Below are positions 8,093 to 17,318 of a stretch of DNA of 63,207 bases, one piece after another; within the stretch, counting starts at the first letter, position 1, and the number at the start of each line of letters is the position of its first letter. A program made the translations under genes and the position numbers. Under the pieces are notes generated by a model. That model had not been told where the DNA came from, did not search any database, and saw only the letters and a program-made list of their open reading frames with translations. This DNA comes from an uncultured Pelagibacteraceae bacterium. Its GTDB lineage: Bacteria; Pseudomonadota; Alphaproteobacteria; Pelagibacterales; Pelagibacteraceae. The DNA lies in NCBI GenBank assembly GCA_902604065.1, contig CACKXF010000003.1:1-63207 (forward strand). Reading direction: 5' to 3'.

Positions 8093-9951
8093 TGCCTAAA
8101 AATAAAACCATACACGAAGATTGCGACGTACTAGTTGTTGGTGGAGGTATGGCTGGGACCGGTGCAACATTTGAAGCAAGGCACTGGGGAAGAGATTTAA
8201 AAATCATCTGTGTAGAAAAAGCAAATATCGACAGAAGCGGAGCGGTAGCTCAAGGTTTATACGCAATCAATTGTTATATGGGTATGAGATGGAATGAAAA
8301 TCAACCAGAAGATCACGTAAGATATGCAAGAAACGATCTTATGGGACTAGTAAGAGAAGATTTAGGTTATGACATGGCTCGTCATGTAGACTCAACAGTT
8401 CATATGTTTGATGAATGGGGCCTTCCAATGATGAAAGATAAAAAAACCGGTAGATATCAACGTGAGGGCAAATGGCAAATAATGATACACGGTGAAAGTT
8501 ATAAACCAATAGTTGCTGAAGCTGCAAAAAAATCAGCTGATAAAATTTATAATAGAATAATGGTTACACATTTACTCATGGATGAAAGCAATGGTAACAG
8601 AGTAGGTGGTGCAGTAGGCTTCAATATGAGAACTGGAGATTACCATGTATTTAGAGCAAAAACTGTAATTGTAGCTGCTGGCGGAGCTTCACATATATTT
8701 AAACCACGATCTGTCGGTGAAGGTATGGGTAGAACTTGGTATGCTCCTTGGAGTAATGGTTCTGCTTACGCTCTACCAATTGCAGCGGGTGCAAAAATGA
8801 CTCAAATGGAAAACAGAATTGTTTTATGTAGATTTAAAGACGGTTATGGTCCGGTAGGCGCATACTTCTTACATTTAAAAACTTATACTCAAAATGCTAA
8901 CGGTGAAAATTATGAAAAGAAATGGTATGAGAAAACCAAAGAACTGGTTGGGGAATATATCGATCATCATCCAACACCAACATGTTTAAGAAATCATGCT
9001 TTCATTCAAGAAGTTATGGCTGGAAACGGTCCAATACACATGGTAACAAAAGAAGCGTTTCAAGACCCACACCTGGAAACAGTAGGTTGGGAAAACTTTT
9101 TAGGAATGACTGTAGGTCAAGCAGTTGTGTGGGCATCACAAAACATTGATCCAAAGTACACAAATCCAGAACTAACCACGTCCGAACCATATGTTATGGG
9201 ATCACACGCTACTTGTTCAGGAGCTTGGGTAAGCGGTCCAGAAGACATTGCTCCACCAGAGTATTTTTGGGGATATAATAGAATGACAACTATAGAAGGT
9301 CTTTTTGGAGCTGGAGATACTGTAGGAGGAAGCGCTCACAAATTCTCATCAGGTTCTTTTACAGAAGGTAGATTAGCAGCTAAAGCAGCTGTTAAATACA
9401 TTCAAGATAAAAAAGCCGAAGATATTAATGTTAGTGAAAAACAATGTGAGAATTTAAAAAATATTATTTTTAAGCCTTTAGATAATTATACCATAGGAAG
9501 AAATGAAATTACAGGAGGAACAGTTTCACCAAGTTATATTTCTCCAATACAAGGCTTACAAAGACTTCAAAAAATAATGGATGAATATGTTGGTGGAATA
9601 ACAGCAAATTATATGACTAATGATAATTTATTAAAAAAAGGATTAGAATTATTAGACTGGCTTCAAGAAGATTTAGAGAATGTTGGAGCTGAAGATTATC
9701 ACCAATTAATGAGAGCTTGGGAATTAAAACACAGAACCCTCACATCACAATGTGTTACTGAGCACACTTTGTTTAGAGAAGAAACTCGTTGGCCAGGATA
9801 CTATTATAGAGGTGACAAACTAAAACTTGATGATGAAAATTGGCATTGTTTAACAGTATCAAGAAGAGACCCTAAAACTGGAAAATTTACTCTAGAGAAG
9901 ATGCCAGTTTATCATATCGTTGGGGACGAAAAGAAGCAGAAAGCCTCCTAA
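8092..9951 (+). CDS. aprA: Adenylylsulfate reductase alpha subunit AprA
   Basis: AprA is the FAD subunit that interconverts sulfite plus AMP and adenosine 5'-phosphosulfate. The N-terminal FAD fold (VVGGGMAGTG, residues 15-24) and the family segments RSGAVAQGLYAINCYMG, WEN-FLGMTVGQAV and GAGDTVGGSAHKFSSGSF are present. The length of 619 residues is that of AprA rather than of fumarate reductase or L-aspartate oxidase. With nearby sulfonate-cleaving enzymes and no reverse sulfite reductase, it most likely runs in the oxidative direction to clear sulfite. Transcribed with aprM, aprB and probably the two following genes. Confidence 0.96.
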   Translation: MPKNKTIHEDCDVLVVGGGMAGTGATFEARHWGRDLKIICVEKANIDRSGAVAQGLYAINCYMGMRWNENQPEDHVRYARNDLMGLVREDLGYDMARHVDSTVHMFDEWGLPMMKDKKTGRYQREGKWQIMIHGESYKPIVAEAAKKSADKIYNRIMVTHLLMDESNGNRVGGAVGFNMRTGDYHVFRAKTVIVAAGGASHIFKPRSVGEGMGRTWYAPWSNGSAYALPIAAGAKMTQMENRIVLCRFKDGYGPVGAYFLHLKTYTQNANGENYEKKWYEKTKELVGEYIDHHPTPTCLRNHAFIQEVMAGNGPIHMVTKEAFQDPHLETVGWENFLGMTVGQAVVWASQNIDPKYTNPELTTSEPYVMGSHATCSGAWVSGPEDIAPPEYFWGYNRMTTIEGLFGAGDTVGGSAHKFSSGSFTEGRLAAKAAVKYIQDKKAEDINVSEKQCENLKNIIFKPLDNYTIGRNEITGGTVSPSYISPIQGLQRLQKIMDEYVGGITANYMTNDNLLKKGLELLDWLQEDLENVGAEDYHQLMRAWELKHRTLTSQCVTEHTLFREETRWPGYYYRGDKLKLDDENWHCLTVSRRDPKTGKFTLEKMPVYHIVGDEKKQKAS

Positions 9952-9960
9952 GTTAATTAA

Positions 9961-10311
9961 ATGAATTTGTTAGAAAAAAGTGATGATGAAATCATTAAGA
10001 TCGCTAGTCCTATTTGGTCTAATCTAGTTAAATCTTCTAACATTAAAGATTATGGCGGTTTTACGAAAGATTTTTCATCACAAATGCTTTATGGAGCAAA
10101 TGAAGTAGAACTAGGAAAACAATGGGCCAGCAATAAACTGCTTACTAGTCTTTCAGAACAACAAGAAGTTTTAGGTTGTATAAGAAGAGACAATTTCATT
10201 ACTGTTTTATATAAGCAAAAAAGCGATACTGTTAATGGAGAATTTCTAGGTAGATTAGTTTTAGGAGTTGAAAGCGAAGCTGTGAAAGTATTCGGAGCAA
10301 CAATTTATTAA
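9961..10311 (+). CDS. Unknown 116-residue cytoplasmic protein in the apr operon
   Basis: I do not recognise a family. The product is soluble (no signal peptide or membrane helix) with an alpha-helical N-terminus and a beta-rich C-terminal half (EFLGRLVLGVESEAVKVFG). One cysteine (LGCIRRDN) is notable. It begins 9 nt after aprA and ends 36 nt before the TauE/SafE gene, so it is embedded in the sulfite-handling operon and likely serves it, for example as an accessory or sensing protein. No function can be read directly. Confidence 0.7.
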   Translation: MNLLEKSDDEIIKIASPIWSNLVKSSNIKDYGGFTKDFSSQMLYGANEVELGKQWASNKLLTSLSEQQEVLGCIRRDNFITVLYKQKSDTVNGEFLGRLVLGVESEAVKVFGATIY

Positions 10312-10347
10312 TATTGACAAGATCTATTTTCAGGCATACTTAGAAGT

Positions 10348-11478
10348 ATGCTGGAAATTTATCTTCCAATTGCACAAGTTAACATAGACATTTTTTTATT
10401 ATTATTTTTAAGTTTAGCTGTTGGAGTATTATCAGGCTTATTTGGTGTAGGCGGAGGTTTTCTAATGACACCGTTTTTAATATTTATGGGAATACCACCA
10501 GTCTATGCTGTACCTAACGAAGTCAATAATATATTGGCTACGTCAGTCTCAGGATCTCTTACTCATTGGTATAAAGACACATTAGATTACAAGATGGGTT
10601 TAATGATTGTCTCTGGCGGTGTAGTAGGAACAGTTTTAGGAATAACTACATTTACTTTTTTTTCTGATATCGGAAAAATAAGTGTAATAATTTCATTATT
10701 ATATATGTACCTACTAGCAATAGTGGGAACTTTAATGTTAATCCAAACTTATAAAGAAAAAACAAATCAAAGCAAAAAAATTATAATTAAACAAAAACTA
10801 CATGATCATAATTGGCTTCAAGGTTTACCAATTAGAATGAGGTTTCCAAAATCCAAACTATATGAAAGCGCAATAACTCCAATTTTGTTAGGTTTAGTAG
10901 TTGGCTTTGTTGCTGCTATGATGGGTATAGGTGGCGCATTCTTAATGGTTCCAGCAATGATTTATATTGTTGGGATGCCAATTAAATTAATACCAGGAAC
11001 TTCATTATTTGTTACCATATTTATAAGCGCAATAGTAACTGTGCTTCACGCATTTAATTATGGTTCAATTGACTTATTTTTAGTTTTACCTTTGATACTT
11101 GGTTCAATTGTTGGAGTTCAACTTGGTCAAAAACTTGGACAGTTCTTAGATAGCACTGAATTAAAATCTTTATTTGCAATGCTTCTTATCTCAGTTGCTA
11201 TTGCAATTGGATACGATTCATTTTTTAGAGACAAATCAGGATTTACTAATGACAAAGTTATTAATACAGATTTAAATGCATTAGCCGAATTTATTGTAAA
11301 ATTTTCCAGTGAAGCACCTTTTTTATATGGGACACTTGCCATTCTATTAGCAGTAGCTCTTGGCGCATTGATTGCGTTTATGAGAAAAATATTAAGTCCT
11401 ATTATTAGAAAAATGTTAAGTGACTTTAGAAAAAAAGAAACAAAAAAAGTAGTAGAAGTAAAATTTCCTGAGAAATAA
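10348..11478 (+). CDS. tauE: TauE/SafE-family exporter, probable sulfite/sulfoacetate exporter
   Basis: This 376-residue membrane protein contains the two family repeats, marked by GLFGVGGGFLMTP (near residue 31) and MMGIGGAFLMVP (near 192), with about eight to nine helices and a basic C-terminal tail. TauE/SafE proteins export sulfite, sulfoacetate or related anions. Placed between aprMBA and suyAB/xsc, export of sulfite formed by sulfonate cleavage is the most economical reading. The gene ends 1 nt before the convergent HIT gene. The annotated symbol reflects the family; the ion is inferred from context. Confidence 0.85.
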   Translation: MLEIYLPIAQVNIDIFLLLFLSLAVGVLSGLFGVGGGFLMTPFLIFMGIPPVYAVPNEVNNILATSVSGSLTHWYKDTLDYKMGLMIVSGGVVGTVLGITTFTFFSDIGKISVIISLLYMYLLAIVGTLMLIQTYKEKTNQSKKIIIKQKLHDHNWLQGLPIRMRFPKSKLYESAITPILLGLVVGFVAAMMGIGGAFLMVPAMIYIVGMPIKLIPGTSLFVTIFISAIVTVLHAFNYGSIDLFLVLPLILGSIVGVQLGQKLGQFLDSTELKSLFAMLLISVAIAIGYDSFFRDKSGFTNDKVINTDLNALAEFIVKFSSEAPFLYGTLAILLAVALGALIAFMRKILSPIIRKMLSDFRKKETKKVVEVKFPEK

Positions 11479-11479
11479 T

Positions 11480-11878
11480 TTATTTCCTTACATATTTTTG
11501 TTTTGATGGAATTACTCCTCTAACTCCACCTTTAGGATCATCAACATCACCTTTTCTTCTTGGGATTAAATGGATATGACAGTGCATAATTGATTGTCCT
11601 GCATCTTTTCCTATATTAACTCCAACATTATAACCGCTAATTGTTGAGTCTAATAATTTTAGTTTTTCTTTTTGTTCCTTTAGTAACTGGTTGAGTTCAT
11701 CAAGTTCTTCGGAAGTCAATTTAAAATAGTCATCAATATGTCTATTAGAAATTATTAGCGTGTGATGTTTTGTTACTGGATAAGCTGTATCTCTTATTAT
11801 AAAAAAAAATTTTTTCTCTTCTATAATTTTACATTTGGATTTATTGCAAAAAATACAGGAATCTTCTGTTTTAGACAT
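11480..11878 (-). CDS. HIT-domain nucleotide hydrolase
   Basis: This is a 132-residue histidine-triad protein. The catalytic HxHxH signature is at H99, H101 and H103 (HCHIHLIPRR), and the N-terminal CIFC pair with C16 may bind zinc. HIT enzymes cleave adenylated compounds, and Hint and Fhit proteins are known to hydrolyse adenosine 5'-phosphosulfate to AMP and sulfate. The start codon overlaps the suyB stop (TAATG), so it is cotranscribed with sulfolactate sulfo-lyase. This makes an adenylylsulfatase role, disposing of AprBA product, worth testing. A general Hint role is the alternative. Confidence 0.9.
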   Translation of the reverse strand: MSKTEDSCIFCNKSKCKIIEEKKFFFIIRDTAYPVTKHHTLIISNRHIDDYFKLTSEELDELNQLLKEQKEKLKLLDSTISGYNVGVNIGKDAGQSIMHCHIHLIPRRKGDVDDPKGGVRGVIPSKQKYVRK

Positions 11879-13047
11879 TAAGCACTTCTATAAAGCTTGG
11901 TCATTACAAACTCTTTATGACCTAAAGCTTCTGCACAAGTCAGTCTTCCGTTAGCTACTCTCAACATAGTCTTAATTAATTCATCACCAGCTTGAGACAA
12001 ATTCATTTCTCTTGATAGAATTTTAGAAACATCACAGTCAACGTGCTCCTTCATTAACTTTGCAGTTAAAGGGTTGGCAGTTAGTTTAACTACTGGTTCA
12101 ATTGGGTTTCCAATAATATTTCCTTGTCCAGTAGGAAATAAGTGAATATTAAAACCTCCAGCAGCTTGTAAAGTCACACATTCGGCTGCAGCAGAAGATG
12201 TGTCCATAAAATATAAGCCTTTTCCTTTTTTAGGTTCTTCAGCAGGTTCTAAAACATCAATAAATTTTAAATTACCTATCTTTTGAAAATTTCCAAAAGC
12301 TTTTTCTTCTATCGTTGTTAAACCCCCAGCTATATTTCCAGCTGTTGGTTGACTTTCAGATAGGTCATCTGTTGCTTCTTTTAAAATAAAATCATTATAA
12401 GCATTCCACGTTTTCATAAACTTATCTTTAGCTTCTGGTGTTGCTCCTCTAGCTGCACAAACTTTTTCAGCTCCTGTTAGTTCTGAAGTTTCTCCAAAAC
12501 ACAGATGTACTCCAAACGGTTCTAATTTTTCCATTAAATTTCCTACAGTAGGATTTGAGGCTAAACCAGATGTTGTATCTGACTCACCGCATTTTACAGA
12601 AATCCATAAATCACTTAAAGGACATTCCTCTCTTTGTTTTTCTGAAGCCCATTGAGAAAATTCTTGAGCTTTTTTAGAAGCTTTCATTATCGTTCCAATA
12701 TCACCTGTTCTTTCAATATGAAAACCTTCTACTGGCTTTCCAGTTTTAGCTATTTCATCTACTATTCTTTTAGTCCACTTAGGTTCAATACCAATTACAA
12801 TAACTGCTGCAACATTTGGATTTTTACCTGTGCCTATCATAGTTCTAAAATGTAATTCCAAATCCGCACCAAATTGTAATCTCCCATAAGAATGCGGTAA
12901 AGCGATTGTACCTTTTATATTGTTTGAAACGGCTTCAGCACAAGCATTCGAAATATCATCAACTGGGAGAATAATGACATGGTTTCTAGTTCCAGCTCTT
13001 CCATTTTCTCTTTTATAGCCTAAAAAACTTTTTGGGATTTCCATCAA
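11878..13047 (-). CDS. suyB: Sulfolactate sulfo-lyase large subunit SuyB
   Basis: SuyB belongs to the UxaA/altronate dehydratase family. It carries [15 protein letters not shown] at the N-terminus, a cysteine-bearing [16 protein letters not shown] segment, [10 protein letters not shown] and a C-terminal [12 protein letters not shown]. The 389-residue length and the split partner (SuyA, separate upstream gene) match (2R)-sulfolactate sulfo-lyase, which eliminates sulfite from sulfolactate to give pyruvate. Neighbouring xsc, aprBA and tauE support that substrate over altronate or galactarate. It starts 1 nt after suyA ends. Confidence 0.85.
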   Translation of the reverse strand: MMEIPKSFLGYKRENGRAGTRNHVIILPVDDISNACAEAVSNNIKGTIALPHSYGRLQFGADLELHFRTMIGTGKNPNVAAVIVIGIEPKWTKRIVDEIAKTGKPVEGFHIERTGDIGTIMKASKKAQEFSQWASEKQREECPLSDLWISVKCGESDTTSGLASNPTVGNLMEKLEPFGVHLCFGETSELTGAEKVCAARGATPEAKDKFMKTWNAYNDFILKEATDDLSESQPTAGNIAGGLTTIEEKAFGNFQKIGNLKFIDVLEPAEEPKKGKGLYFMDTSSAAAECVTLQAAGGFNIHLFPTGQGNIIGNPIEPVVKLTANPLTAKLMKEHVDCDVSKILSREMNLSQAGDELIKTMLRVANGRLTCAEALGHKEFVMTKLYRSA

Positions 13048-13048
13048 A

Positions 13049-13336
13049 TTACCATTTTTTTGTTTTTACATTATGAACATGAACATGTTCACCTTTTTTA
13101 ATAGATTTAACAACTTTGCCAATATCATGACCGTATTTTAAAATAGTGTCACCCTCTTTTAAGTCTTGCAGGGCAATTTTATGACCTAAAGGTACCTCGT
13201 TAATAGAACTAACTTCTACAGTTTTGTCATTTTCCATGATCCAGGCCTTACATTCTTGGCCTTTTTTCGTGGTTTCAATAACGACAACTCCCACATTGTC
13301 TTTTTCATCATGAATAATTAAATCAGGCTGTGACAT
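13049..13336 (-). CDS. suyA: Sulfolactate sulfo-lyase small subunit SuyA
   Basis: The 95-residue SAF-domain protein has the pattern expected of the small subunit: [20 protein letters not shown] followed by [18 protein letters not shown]. This is the N-terminal part of UxaA-type dehydratases encoded separately, the arrangement described for SuyAB. It is 1 nt from suyB and divergent from xsc with 74 nt between the starts, which is a shared regulatory region for C2 and C3 sulfonate cleavage. It acts with SuyB in the cytoplasm. Confidence 0.85.
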   Translation of the reverse strand: MSQPDLIIHDEKDNVGVVVIETTKKGQECKAWIMENDKTVEVSSINEVPLGHKIALQDLKEGDTILKYGHDIGKVVKSIKKGEHVHVHNVKTKKW

Positions 13337-13410
13337 AAAATATTTAATGGATATAGACTAAATTTTGATATATTGGAAGATAGATTAATTAAATTATTAG
13401 AAAGAATTTT

Positions 13411-15192
13411 ATGGCAAAAATGACCACAGAAGAAGCTTTTGTAAAAGTTTTGCAAATGCATGGTATTGAACATGCTTTTGGGATAATTGGGTCAGCCTTT
13501 ATGCCTATTTCTCATATCTTTCCAGATGCTGGCATAACATTTTGGGATGTTGCTCATGAAACTAATGGTGGATTAATTGCAGATGGATATACAAGATCAA
13601 CTGGAAAAATGTCAATGGTTGTTGCTCAAAACGGGCCAGGTATCACAGGATTAGTAACACCGATTAAAACTGCTTATTGGAATCATACACCACTACTTTT
13701 AGTAACACCTCAAGCAGCAAATAAAACCATGGGACAAGGAGGATTCCAAGAAGTCGAACAAATGAATTTATTTAAAGATATGGTTTGTTATCAAGAAGAA
13801 GTTAGAGATCCTTCAAGAATTGCAGAAGTTTTGAATAGAGTAATTGAAAAAGCAATTAGAGGATCTGCCCCAGCACAAATAAATGTACCAAGAGATTATT
13901 GGACACAAATTATAGATATAGAATTACCACCAATAGTTAGATTAGAAAGACAAGCAGGGGGAGCAGAAGCCATAGATAAAGCTGCAAAATTATTATCCGA
14001 CGCTAAATTTCCAGTGATATTATCTGGGGCAGGAGTAGTTATAGGCGGAGCTATTGAGGAGTGTAAAAAATTAGCTGAAAAATTGGACTCTCCAGTTTGT
14101 TCAGGCTACCAACATAATGATAGTTTCCCTGGAAGCCATCCTTTAGCTGTTGGACCTTTAGGTTATAATGGATCAAAAGCAGCGATGGAGTTAATTTCTA
14201 AAGCAGATGTTGTTTTAGCATTAGGAACAAGATTAAATCCATTTTCTACTTTACCAGGATACGGAATTGATTATTGGCCCAAAAATGCAAAAATTATTCA
14301 AGTTGATATGAATTCAGACAGGATTGGTCTAACAAAAAAAGTAACAGTAGGTATTTGCGGTGATGCAAAATTAGTTGCTCAACAATTATTAAATAAACTC
14401 TCTAAAAATGCGGGTGACACAGATAGACAAAAACGAAAAGATTTAATACATCAAACCAAGTCTGCTTGGCTTCAAAAATTATCAAGTTTAGATCATGAAG
14501 ATGACGACCCAGGAACAGTGTGGAATAAAGAAGCTCGATCTAGAGATAAAGATAGGATGTCACCCCGTCAAGCATGGAGAGCAATACAAGCAGGTATGCC
14601 TGAAGATGTAATTATATCAAGTGATATTGGAAACAATTGTGCTATCGGAAATGCTTATCCAACTTTTGAAAAAGGAAGAAAATATTTAGCACCAGGTTTG
14701 TTTGGCCCTTGTGGTTACGGATTTCCATCTATACTTGGAGCAAAAATTGGTTGTCCAGATGTTCCTGTAATAGGTTTTGCTGGAGATGGAGCTTTTGGTA
14801 TTAGTATGAATGAGATGAGTTCTTGTGCGAGAGAAGAATGGCCTGCTATTACAATGGTAATTTTTAGAAATTACCAGTGGGGTGCAGAAAAAAGAAATAC
14901 AACATTATGGTTTGATAATAACTTCATCGGAACAGAGCTTGACCCAGAATTAAGTTTTGCTAAAGTTGCTGATGCATGCGGCTTGAAAGGTGTAACAGTT
15001 AAATCAATGGAAGATACTACAAAAGCAATTAAACAATCTTGTGAAGATCAAAAAAAAGGGATTACCACTTTTATTGAAGTCATCTTAAACCAAGAATTAG
15101 GTGAGCCGTTTAGAAGAGATGCCATGAAGAAGCCAGTCAGTGTTGCAGGTATAAAAAAATCTGACATGAAACCCCAAAAAAACTTAAATTAA
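13411..15192 (+). CDS. xsc: Sulfoacetaldehyde acetyltransferase Xsc
   Basis: Xsc is a thiamine-diphosphate enzyme that converts sulfoacetaldehyde and phosphate to acetyl phosphate and sulfite. The cofactor-activating glutamate is E50 (DVAHETNG). The ThDP and magnesium motif starts at GDGA (residues 458-461) and continues to RNYQWGAEKRN. The N-terminal GIIGSAFMPISHIFPDAG and the length of 593 residues distinguish it from acetolactate synthase. The start follows a short AT-rich divergent region shared with suyA. The 3' end overlaps the convergent M23 gene by 4 nt. The product fits the nearby phosphotransacetylase. Confidence 0.95.
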   Translation: MAKMTTEEAFVKVLQMHGIEHAFGIIGSAFMPISHIFPDAGITFWDVAHETNGGLIADGYTRSTGKMSMVVAQNGPGITGLVTPIKTAYWNHTPLLLVTPQAANKTMGQGGFQEVEQMNLFKDMVCYQEEVRDPSRIAEVLNRVIEKAIRGSAPAQINVPRDYWTQIIDIELPPIVRLERQAGGAEAIDKAAKLLSDAKFPVILSGAGVVIGGAIEECKKLAEKLDSPVCSGYQHNDSFPGSHPLAVGPLGYNGSKAAMELISKADVVLALGTRLNPFSTLPGYGIDYWPKNAKIIQVDMNSDRIGLTKKVTVGICGDAKLVAQQLLNKLSKNAGDTDRQKRKDLIHQTKSAWLQKLSSLDHEDDDPGTVWNKEARSRDKDRMSPRQAWRAIQAGMPEDVIISSDIGNNCAIGNAYPTFEKGRKYLAPGLFGPCGYGFPSILGAKIGCPDVPVIGFAGDGAFGISMNEMSSCAREEWPAITMVIFRNYQWGAEKRNTTLWFDNNFIGTELDPELSFAKVADACGLKGVTVKSMEDTTKAIKQSCEDQKKGITTFIEVILNQELGEPFRRDAMKKPVSVAGIKKSDMKPQKNLN

Positions 15193-15992
15193 TTTAATTT
15201 TAAAACACTAGCAGGGTCTAATTTAACATCAAACCAATTTAATCTAATATCCAAGTGTGGTCCTGTTGATCTACCAGTTTTTCCTACAGTGCCAATCTTA
15301 TCACCTTGTTTAATTTTTTGACCAACTTTAACATCCACATCCTTTAAATGCATGTATAACGTACTTATACCATGACCATGATCAAAAATAATTGTTCCTC
15401 CTGTAAAATAGAGATCGTTTTCTGCAAGAGTTACTATTCCATCCAACATTGCTTTTATTGGGGTACCTTCAGCAGAAGCAAAATCTAATCCATAATGAGG
15501 CCTTCTAGGTTTTCCGTTTAGTATTCTTTGACTACCGTAGACACCTGTAATAATTGAATTTTTAAGTGGAACTTTAAATTTTTCTTTGAAAAAGGTTAGA
15601 TCACTATTAATAGATCTAGCTTTTCCGATTAAAACATTGTCCGCTTTAATTCTATCATAAACTTCTTTTGGAGGTGTTACTTGCTTCTTAGGCAACCCAT
15701 CAATTCTCTGAATTTTATATTCTTTTTTTAAAACTTTTTTTTCTATTATTTCTGTTTTTCCATCATTGGTGATTTTAATTAAAATGTTATTTTTTCTATC
15801 TCTGCCAATTCCAAACGCAAAATAACCATCTTTAGTAACTCTAACTTTTGTTTTATCTATAAATACTTTTGAAGTTGGAATAGTTTTACCTAAAATAAAA
15901 GATCCTTGTTTAAAACTTCCTTGAAATTCTACAGCATAAGAATTTAAGGGTATGAGAAGAAATAAAATTATTTTTATTATCTTGCTGTCCAT
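15189..15992 (-). CDS. Secreted M23-family peptidase homologue
   Basis: The 267-residue protein has an N-terminal signal peptide (about residues 1-20, ending NSYA), a beta-rich domain and a C-terminal LytM/M23 domain. The zinc motif HYGLD is present. The usual HxH of the active site reads GPHLDIRL, so the second histidine is Asp; this variant occurs in some proteobacterial M23 proteins and may retain or alter zinc binding. The likely role is periplasmic peptidoglycan hydrolysis or regulation of amidases. It is the last gene of a four-gene minus-strand operon and overlaps the SDR gene by 16 nt. Confidence 0.88.
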   Translation of the reverse strand: MDSKIIKIILFLLIPLNSYAVEFQGSFKQGSFILGKTIPTSKVFIDKTKVRVTKDGYFAFGIGRDRKNNILIKITNDGKTEIIEKKVLKKEYKIQRIDGLPKKQVTPPKEVYDRIKADNVLIGKARSINSDLTFFKEKFKVPLKNSIITGVYGSQRILNGKPRRPHYGLDFASAEGTPIKAMLDGIVTLAENDLYFTGGTIIFDHGHGISTLYMHLKDVDVKVGQKIKQGDKIGTVGKTGRSTGPHLDIRLNWFDVKLDPASVLKLN

Positions 15993-16744
15993 CCGCCATC
16001 TACTAATAATGAAGTTCCAGTAATCATTGAGGCTGCATCTGAGGCTAAAAAAACTGCAGCAGATGATACTTCAGATAGTTCAGCATATCTCCCTAGAGGA
16101 ATATTACTTAAAACTTCTTTTCTAAAATTTTTATTTTTAAAAAATTTCTTTGTCATAGGAGTGACTACGAAAGTGGGAGCTATACTATTTACTCTAATAT
16201 TGTATTTGGCTAAGTCTATAGCCATTCCCTTTGTTAATCCTTCAATACCAAATTTTGTCATATTATAAACACTTCTTATCGGCCCACCTACATGACCCAT
16301 TTGAGATGACATATTAATTATAGCTGCACCAATTTTTTTTCTATTCTTTGCTTCAGTCATTTTTAAAGCAACTAAATTTGCTACATTGAATGCTGCGATA
16401 GTATTTATTTTAACAACTTTCTCCATATCTTGTTTTCGAACTTTTAAAAAATGCTCTGGAATGTTTGTTCCAGCATTATTAATTAAAACATCAATTTTTT
16501 GTTGGCTATTTACGATTTGTTTAACCTGAAGATAATTTGTTAAATCACACACATAAGTTTTGCATTTAACTTTGAGTTTTTTTGCTATTTTAGAGACAGA
16601 ATCAAGATCATTTTTTGTTCTACTAATTAATATTAAATTTGATCCAGCTTCAGCTAAAGCTATTGCGCAAGCTCTTCCTAAACCCTTTCCAGCTCCAGTT
16701 ACAAAAGAATATTTTCCTTTTAAATTATATTTTTTTAAATACAT
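15977..16744 (-). CDS. SDR-family oxidoreductase
   Basis: This is a classical short-chain dehydrogenase/reductase of 255 residues. It has the cofactor motif TGAGKGLG (residues 16-23), the NNAG motif, a catalytic serine (INMSSQMG) and the YNMTK active site, ending with TGTSLLVDGGWTAR. It is closest in look to gluconate 5-dehydrogenase or sorbitol dehydrogenase-like SDRs. It lies between TerC and the M23 gene, close to the DHPS and sulfolactate genes, so oxidation of a sulfonated polyol is possible. Substrate cannot be assigned from sequence. Confidence 0.88.
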   Translation of the reverse strand: MYLKKYNLKGKYSFVTGAGKGLGRACAIALAEAGSNLILISRTKNDLDSVSKIAKKLKVKCKTYVCDLTNYLQVKQIVNSQQKIDVLINNAGTNIPEHFLKVRKQDMEKVVKINTIAAFNVANLVALKMTEAKNRKKIGAAIINMSSQMGHVGGPIRSVYNMTKFGIEGLTKGMAIDLAKYNIRVNSIAPTFVVTPMTKKFFKNKNFRKEVLSNIPLGRYAELSEVSSAAVFLASDAASMITGTSLLVDGGWTAR

Positions 16745-16745
16745 T

Positions 16746-17318
16746 TTATAAAATTAATTTTAGATCAGTGTATATTAAATCTATCGCAACTAACAGTATA
16801 GCCAATAAACCTAACCATCCGATCCATTTATATTTTTCAATCCATTTCGCTATAAGATTAGCTGCGAATGCCATCAAAGCAATTGATAAAGCTAATCCGA
16901 ATATTAAAAGCATAAAATGACCTTTTGCTGCTCCTGCTACGCTCAAAACATTATCAAGACTCATAGTGACATCAGCCATAATGATCGTAAAAATTGCCTT
17001 TCCAAAAGAACTATTATCAACTTTAATATCTTTATTTTCTATCTGACCTTTAATCACGTCAAAATATAGTTTGTAACATATATAAAGCAGTAAAATTCCC
17101 CCGATCAATCTTAGACCAGTGATCATTAACAAATAAGTTGTTATTAAAGTGAATAATATCCTTAAAATAACTGCTGCGCTTATACCCCAAAATATTATTT
17201 TTTTTCTTTTATCCTGATCAAACTTTGAAGCAACCATTCCAATTATAATAGCGTTATCACCAGCCAAAATTAAATCAATAAATATTATTTGTGTTAAAAT
17301 TAAAATTTCTTCTGTCAT
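16746..17318 (-). CDS. TerC-family integral membrane protein
   Basis: The 190-residue protein has about six or seven hydrophobic helices with the TerC-type acidic motif [14 protein letters not shown] near the N-terminus and a matching [12 protein letters not shown] segment in the second half. TerC/Alx/YjbE proteins are linked to export or homeostasis of manganese and other metals. The short length matches the YjbE subgroup. It overlaps the GMC oxidoreductase gene by 4 nt and precedes the SDR gene by 1 nt, so it is in their operon, although no shared pathway is evident. Confidence 0.9.
   Translation of the reverse strand: MTEEILILTQIIFIDLILAGDNAIIIGMVASKFDQDKRKKIIFWGISAAVILRILFTLITTYLLMITGLRLIGGILLLYICYKLYFDVIKGQIENKDIKVDNSSFGKAIFTIIMADVTMSLDNVLSVAGAAKGHFMLLIFGLALSIALMAFAANLIAKWIEKYKWIGWLGLLAILLVAIDLIYTDLKLIL

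Noticed and set aside
8092-9951. Succinate/fumarate dehydrogenase or L-aspartate oxidase
   Set aside because: AprB with two iron-sulfur sets precedes it, and AprA-specific segments and length are present.
11878-13336. Altronate or galactarate dehydratase
   Set aside because: Split subunits and neighbouring xsc, aprBA and TauE/SafE support sulfolactate sulfo-lyase.
13411-15192. Acetolactate synthase large subunit
   Set aside because: GIIGSAFMPISHIFPDAG start, context and length fit Xsc. There is no small regulatory subunit.
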